Source: Bacillota bacterium (lineage in GTDB: Bacteria; Bacillota; UBA4882; JAAYXC01). From it: a DNA stretch of 9,424 nt. Positions 6,885-9,424 of this stretch are shown here, one piece after another. Each line of letters opens with the position of its first letter. Position 1 is the stretch's first letter. Both the position numbers and the translations under genes were made by a program. Under the pieces are notes generated by a model. The model was not told the origin of the DNA and made no database searches. It saw only the letters and a program-made list of their open reading frames with translations. The stretch is from assembly GCA_012516115.1 (NCBI GenBank), contig JAAYXC010000161.1:1-9424 (forward strand), written 5' to 3'.

Positions 6885-6985
6885 AACCCCAGCGGGCCGC
6901 CGAAGCCCGTCTCGATCCGGCGATGCACGTGGTGGCCGAAAAAGGGCTTGGGGTTCTCCGGACGAGTCGCGAGCTTTTTCTCTTC

Positions 6986-7010
6986 TCCGGGAGCATGGAT
7001 TGCTCCCGGA
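6986..7010. terminator. Perfect 9-bp hairpin between convergent genes, possible bidirectional terminator
   Basis: TCCGGGAGC (6986-6994) is the exact reverse complement of GCTCCCGGA (7002-7010), with a 7-base loop. Such a GC-rich hairpin between two convergent operons is where terminators are expected. However, no U run follows the stem directly on either strand: + has TGCAGGCC and - has GAAGAGAAAAAG. It is therefore not a canonical intrinsic terminator. It may act without a U tract, stabilise 3' ends, or be the remains of another RNA element. Confidence 0.4.
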
Positions 7011-7037
7011 TGCAGGCCATGGTCGGTTTTAGAAATA

Positions 7038-7148
7038 AAATATTCCCCCATCCATGATTATCAGGCGATTAACCTGGAGATCGTGAAAGCGATTATTGAA
7101 CGGCATTTAGATCTCACCGAATTTGCCCGTCTGGTGGACGCGACCTGA
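7038..7148 (+). pseudogene. Possible C-terminal gene remnant overlapping the DUF4130 gene end
   Basis: On the + strand the frame reading YSPIHDYQAINLEIVKA and then IIERHLDLTEFARLVDAT ends at TGA 7146-7148. Its amino-acid composition is protein-like (helical, with alternating charged and hydrophobic residues), unlike ordinary antisense shadows. The upstream part of the same frame (from about 6948) is Pro/Gly/Ser-rich and not protein-like. No start with a proper ribosome binding site is visible. The last 42 bases overlap the DUF4130 gene on the other strand. I do not recognise the family. It may be the tail of a decayed gene. Confidence 0.2.
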
Positions 7149-7898
7149 TGGATGATCTTCCAGTTCGAACATGAAATGCCGGTAACGAGAAGGAATCCTC
7201 TGCCGCTGGAGACGTTCGTTTTTACGTTCCGGGATGGCGATCAGGCGGAAATACTCCCGGAAGAGTTCTTCGTAGCTCGCCTCCATGGGGTCGGGCCGGG
7301 CGATGGGAGAGAGAGGGTTCATTTTTGGTAAATAATGGACACAGCGGCCGTCGTAAAAGAGGCCGCTGTTTCTTTTGGTGTCGTGGATAAACCACCGCTG
7401 GTCGGCAAAGCGCGCAACGAAGTGGGGCGCCAGGAGCGGCAGGACGGCATAACGGGGGGCGATGGCCGCGTAATAAGTCCCGTCCTCAAGACGACGGAAG
7501 CGGAGGAAACCATGGAAGAGGTGGACCTCATGCCGGATGCGAGCCGCCAGCCGCCGTGCCTCTCTCACCCGGGGGTCGGTCCAGTCCTCCGCCGCTTCAT
7601 TCCCCCGCGCGAGGAGCAGGCGGAGGTAGGCCCAAAGGAGCGTTCCCGTTTCCGGTCGATCGGCGAAGATGCAATAGAAGACCTCGGTCAGGACTTCCCG
7701 CGGCAGACGTCCGGCCAGATGGCGTAGAAAGGTGGTGGCCCGCCGGGGGTCGGTCGTTACTCTTTCGATTTCATCGAAAAGGCCGGGCGGGTAACCGGTG
7801 GGAAGAATGCGGATTTCCTCTCCTTCGGGCCCGGCGAAGGCTTCGGTCAAAGCGGTAAGGAGCCCGAGGGGGGTACCGTCGTGGAGATAGCTACGCAC
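7107..7898 (-). CDS. DUF4130 / TIGR03915-type putative DNA metabolism protein
   Basis: This 263-residue protein matches the DUF4130 (TIGR03915) family that is encoded beside, or fused to, uracil-DNA-glycosylase-like or radical SAM partners. Recognisable blocks are RIRHEVHLFHGFLRFRRLEDGTYYA split across 120-143, IAPRYAVLPLLAPHFVARFADQRWFIHD (146-173), RNSGLFYDG (176-184) and RQRIPSRYRHFM (232-243) near the end. The biochemical activity of the family is unknown to me; gene linkage implies work with the radical SAM protein on damaged or modified DNA. The GTG start has AGGAGA about seven bases upstream and lies 13 bases after the radical SAM stop, so the two share one LexA-controlled transcript. 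About 20 residues after the conserved RYRHFM block (ELEDHPSGRVHQTGKFGEI) look non-conserved and overlap a + strand remnant. This may be a read-on extension after loss of an older stop. Confidence 0.85.
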   Translation of the reverse strand: MRSYLHDGTPLGLLTALTEAFAGPEGEEIRILPTGYPPGLFDEIERVTTDPRRATTFLRHLAGRLPREVLTEVFYCIFADRPETGTLLWAYLRLLLARGNEAAEDWTDPRVREARRLAARIRHEVHLFHGFLRFRRLEDGTYYAAIAPRYAVLPLLAPHFVARFADQRWFIHDTKRNSGLFYDGRCVHYLPKMNPLSPIARPDPMEASYEELFREYFRLIAIPERKNERLQRQRIPSRYRHFMFELEDHPSGRVHQTGKFGEI

Positions 7899-7911
7899 AG
7901 AAGACTTCTCC

Positions 7912-9162
7912 TTACAGATCGAAGAGGGGCAATTGACGCGCCCCGATAGGCTGGTCTTTTTCCGCGGCCATCAGGCGTTGCCTGAGGACCATGGGGTTAT
8001 ATGGAAGCCGGGGCCCTACTTTTCCGTCGGTTACGAAATACGCGGCCCGGCGCATTACGACGCCCAACTTAGAAAGGTCTTCGAGATGGATCCTTCCCTC
8101 CCGGCGGGCCGCGAGGATCCGGCGGGCGGCGGTGAGGCCGATGCCGGGGACGCGGAGGAGGGTGTAGTAATCGGCCCGATTGACTTCCACCGGGAAGTAT
8201 TCGGGGTGACGCAAGGCCCAGGCCGTCTTGGGGTCCATCGCCGGATCCAGAAAAGGGGCCTCGTCTGCTAAGAGCTCTTCGGCCCGGAAGCCGTAAAGCC
8301 GGATCAACCAGTCGGCCTGGTAGAGGCGGTGTTCGCGCCGGAGGGGCGGCCCGGTGGGCACCGGCACGCGGCGTTCGTCGCCCACCGGGATATAGGCGGA
8401 ATAGTAGACCCGTCGCAGGCCCACCCGGCGATAGAGGGTCTCGGCCAGCCGGAGGATGGCGAGATCCGTCTCGGGCGTGGCCCCCACCACCAGCTGGGTG
8501 CTCTGGCCGGCGGGGACGAAGAGCGGCGCCCGGCGGGCGCGTTTCGCCTCTTCCCGGTGGGCGCGGATCTCGGTACCGAGGAAAGCCAATGGCGCGAAGA
8601 TGGTTTCCTTCTTTTTTTGTGGTGCGAGGGTAGCAAGCGATCTTTCCGTGGCGAACTCCACGTTGACGCTCAGGCGGTCGGCATAGAAGCCCGCAGCGTG
8701 GATGAGCTCATGACTTGCGCCGGGAATCACTTTGAGATGGAAGTAGCCGTGGAAGTTCTCTTCTTCCCGGAGCCGGCGCACGACCCGAAGGAGGGCCTCC
8801 ATCGTCGTGTCCGGGTCGGCGAAGATCCCGGAGCTTAAAAAGAGACCTTCGATATAGTTCCGCCGGTAGAACGCCACGGTAAGGTCGACCAACTCCTCCA
8901 CGCGGAAGGAGACGCGCGGTAGGTCGTTGCTCCGGCGGTTAATGCAGTAGGCGCAGTCGTAGAGGCAATAATTAGAAAAAAGGACCTTGAGAAGGGAGAC
9001 GCAGCGGCCGTCGGCACTCCAACTATGGCAGATCCCCATCGGCGCGGTGGCGGCATTCCCCAGCCCCCGGCCGTCGTTGGCCCGCATGCTCCCGCTTGAG
9101 GCGCAGGAGGCGTCGTAACGTGCGGCGGTAGCCAGAAGGCGGAGTTTCTCCAGGGTCTCCAT
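7912..9162 (-). CDS. Putative DNA modification/repair radical SAM protein (TIGR03916 type)
   Basis: This 416-residue protein has the length expected for the radical SAM family linked to DUF4130 and uracil-DNA-glycosylase-like proteins. The 4Fe-4S motif is CLYDCAYC (C66, C70, C73), preceded by the family-typical N-terminal Cys/His segment: YDASCASSGS (C20) and GICHSWSADGRCVSLLK (C45, H46, C54). GLFLSSGIF (106-114) is the usual SAM-binding Gly-containing strand. A DNA-binding helix-hairpin-helix follows at about 325-353 (VNRADYYTLLRVPGIGLTAARRIL). The protein ends in RQLPLFDL; QLPLF resembles the bacterial sliding-clamp binding motif QL(S/D)LF. Together these point to radical chemistry on DNA or a DNA-linked substrate; the reaction is unknown. 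The ATG has AGAGGAGA just upstream, and the promoter carries a LexA box. It is first in a two-gene operon with the DUF4130 protein. Confidence 0.9.
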   Translation of the reverse strand: METLEKLRLLATAARYDASCASSGSMRANDGRGLGNAATAPMGICHSWSADGRCVSLLKVLFSNYCLYDCAYCINRRSNDLPRVSFRVEELVDLTVAFYRRNYIEGLFLSSGIFADPDTTMEALLRVVRRLREEENFHGYFHLKVIPGASHELIHAAGFYADRLSVNVEFATERSLATLAPQKKKETIFAPLAFLGTEIRAHREEAKRARRAPLFVPAGQSTQLVVGATPETDLAILRLAETLYRRVGLRRVYYSAYIPVGDERRVPVPTGPPLRREHRLYQADWLIRLYGFRAEELLADEAPFLDPAMDPKTAWALRHPEYFPVEVNRADYYTLLRVPGIGLTAARRILAARREGRIHLEDLSKLGVVMRRAAYFVTDGKVGPRLPYNPMVLRQRLMAAEKDQPIGARQLPLFDL

Positions 9163-9182
9163 GTCTATCTCCTCTACGGTTG

Positions 9183-9212
9183 ATTATAATTCCGAACATA
9201 TGTTCTGGTCAA
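9183..9212 (-). promoter_or_regulatory. Sigma-A-type promoter of the radical SAM/DUF4130 operon
   Basis: On the - strand TTGACC (9212-9207) and a perfect TATAAT (9188-9183) are separated by 18 bases, about 20 bases upstream of the radical SAM start codon. This is 5/6 and 6/6 to consensus and the best promoter in the window. The LexA box fills most of the spacer. Confidence 0.75.
9194..9205. promoter_or_regulatory. LexA (DinR) operator, Gram-positive SOS box
   Basis: GAACATATGTTC is a perfect 12-base palindrome. With its flanks it is CGAACATATGTTCT, 13 of 14 positions to the Bacillus-type consensus CGAACRNRYGTTCG. It lies between the -35 and -10 of the radical SAM operon, so bound LexA would block RNA polymerase and DNA damage would induce the operon. 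The short + strand frame starting near 9257 could also be affected. Confidence 0.85.
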
Positions 9213-9256
9213 GAGGTTTCTGGCGATTTTGTTCGCATCTCGCGGGCAGGGAGGGA

Positions 9257-9367
9257 ATGAAGGTGCAGGAAGAAGAGAAGAAACGGCGCGAAGAGGTGGT
9301 CGAAGTCGGCCGGCGGCTTTGGCAGCAGGGTTACATGGAGGTTTCTAGAAAATTTATTATAAAATAG
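9257..9367 (+). pseudogene. Possible truncated class II aldolase/adducin-like N-terminus
   Basis: This is a 36-codon frame from ATG 9257, or GTG 9263 with AGGGAGGG about seven bases upstream. It reads MKVQEEEKKRREEVVEVG then RRLWQQGYMEVSRKFIIK and stops at TAG 9365-9367. The stretch EEVVEVGRRLWQQGY resembles the first helix of class II aldolases, which normally continues into a Gly-Asn-Ile-Ser-type metal/phosphate-site loop. Here that loop is missing. The GC-rich coding stops at about 9341 in an AT-rich patch that contributes the residues SRKFIIK. It could be an aldolase gene broken by an insertion or rearrangement, or a genuine small protein with a chance resemblance. The window ends 57 bases later. 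Confidence 0.35.
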
Positions 9368-9378
9368 AAATTCTAGAA
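9342..9378. repeat. AT-rich patch with duplicated TTCTAGAA palindrome
   Basis: TTCTAGAA occurs at 9343-9350 and again at 9371-9378, 28 bases apart. The 20 bases between are almost all A/T and include TTATTATAAA. TTTCTA at 9342-9347 also pairs with TAGAAA at 9365-9370. The patch contrasts sharply with the GC-rich surroundings and interrupts the aldolase-like frame. It could be a mobile-element end, a recombination scar, or a two-site operator and promoter. Nothing in the window decides between these. Confidence 0.45.
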
Positions 9379-9424
9379 CATTTCGCCACCATTTCTCTGG
9401 CCGCCCGGATGCTCTGTGGGGGGA

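Larger units (their letters stand above)
6767..7106. other. Non-coding region between convergent operons
   Basis: This 340-base stretch separates the SLH gene (+) from the DUF4130 gene (-). It contains a 10-base tandem repeat, a perfect 9-bp hairpin, a T tract (6975-6979) preceded only by a broken stem, and an AT-rich segment near 7030-7060. Short frames exist on both strands but lack ribosome binding sites. I see no tRNA, no clear classical terminator and no convincing gene. It probably holds termination signals and decayed coding remnants. Confidence 0.5.

Noticed and set aside
6952..6985. Possible intrinsic terminator: CTC...GAG stem followed by CTTTTTCTC
   Set aside because: The stem consists of two 3-bp pieces separated by mismatches with a 2-base loop, too weak to call.
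6839..7051. 70-codon - strand frame ending GFGGPLGLRMIKDDRLLVGIVF, 55 bases downstream of the DUF4130 gene
   Set aside because: The end has a beta-strand-like, possibly barrel-like pattern, but there is no ribosome binding site before its ATG, stops precede it immediately, and the middle spans the hairpin. A database search would decide; I cannot support it as a gene.
8329..8838. 169-codon + strand frame antisense to the radical SAM gene
   Set aside because: Shadow of the radical SAM gene, whose Cys motif, helix-hairpin-helix and promoter are clear.

Overview
The window is GC-rich DNA (roughly 60% or more by eye) with tightly packed genes and GC-rich third codon positions. The near-perfect Gram-positive-type LexA box (CGAACATATGTTCT, against consensus CGAACRNRYGTTCG), the strong GGAGG ribosome binding sites and the frequent GTG/TTG starts suggest a high-GC member of the Bacillota (Firmicutes), possibly a thermophilic Clostridia or Limnochordia-like lineage. 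That placement is inference; no rRNA or other marker gene is present. ExbB, ExbD and TonB homologues, together with a single-SLH, coiled-coil, C-terminally anchored protein of the Omp-alpha type, raise the possibility that the host has an outer membrane.

Layout. (1) 1-2216, + strand: the tail of an unrecognised gene, then a YdjC/ChbG-type deacetylase (HpnK-like) and a membrane glycosyltransferase (HpnI-like), overlapping by a few bases or abutting. In known hopanoid pathways HpnI adds N-acetylglucosamine to the lipid side chain and HpnK deacetylates it. (2) 2217-2378: a 162-base gap with a perfect 14-base palindrome just before the next operon. (3) 2379-6766, + strand: a compact operon of exbB, exbD, tonB, a large secreted protein with repeated Ig-like and cohesin-like domains, and a small SLH/coiled-coil protein. 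The first four genes overlap. The set looks like a proton-motive-force-driven envelope machine plus two exported envelope proteins. No TonB-dependent receptor is present. (4) 6767-7106: a 340-base region between convergent operons with a 10-base tandem repeat, a perfect 9-bp hairpin and a possible gene remnant, but no convincing gene. (5) 9162-7107, - strand: a two-gene operon made of a radical SAM protein with a helix-hairpin-helix and a beta-clamp-like C-terminal tail (TIGR03916 type), followed by a DUF4130/TIGR03915 protein. Its promoter (TTGACC, 18 bases, TATAAT) has the LexA box inside the spacer, so the pair is very likely an SOS-induced DNA repair or modification system. (6) 9163-9424: a short + strand reading frame resembling the start of a class II aldolase that runs into an AT-rich patch with two copies of TTCTAGAA and stops; it may be a broken gene at the window edge.

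The strongest lead is the LexA-controlled radical SAM/DUF4130 pair with a clamp-binding-like tail. The second is the TonB/ExbBD operon carrying an SLH tether and a multidomain secreted protein instead of a receptor.
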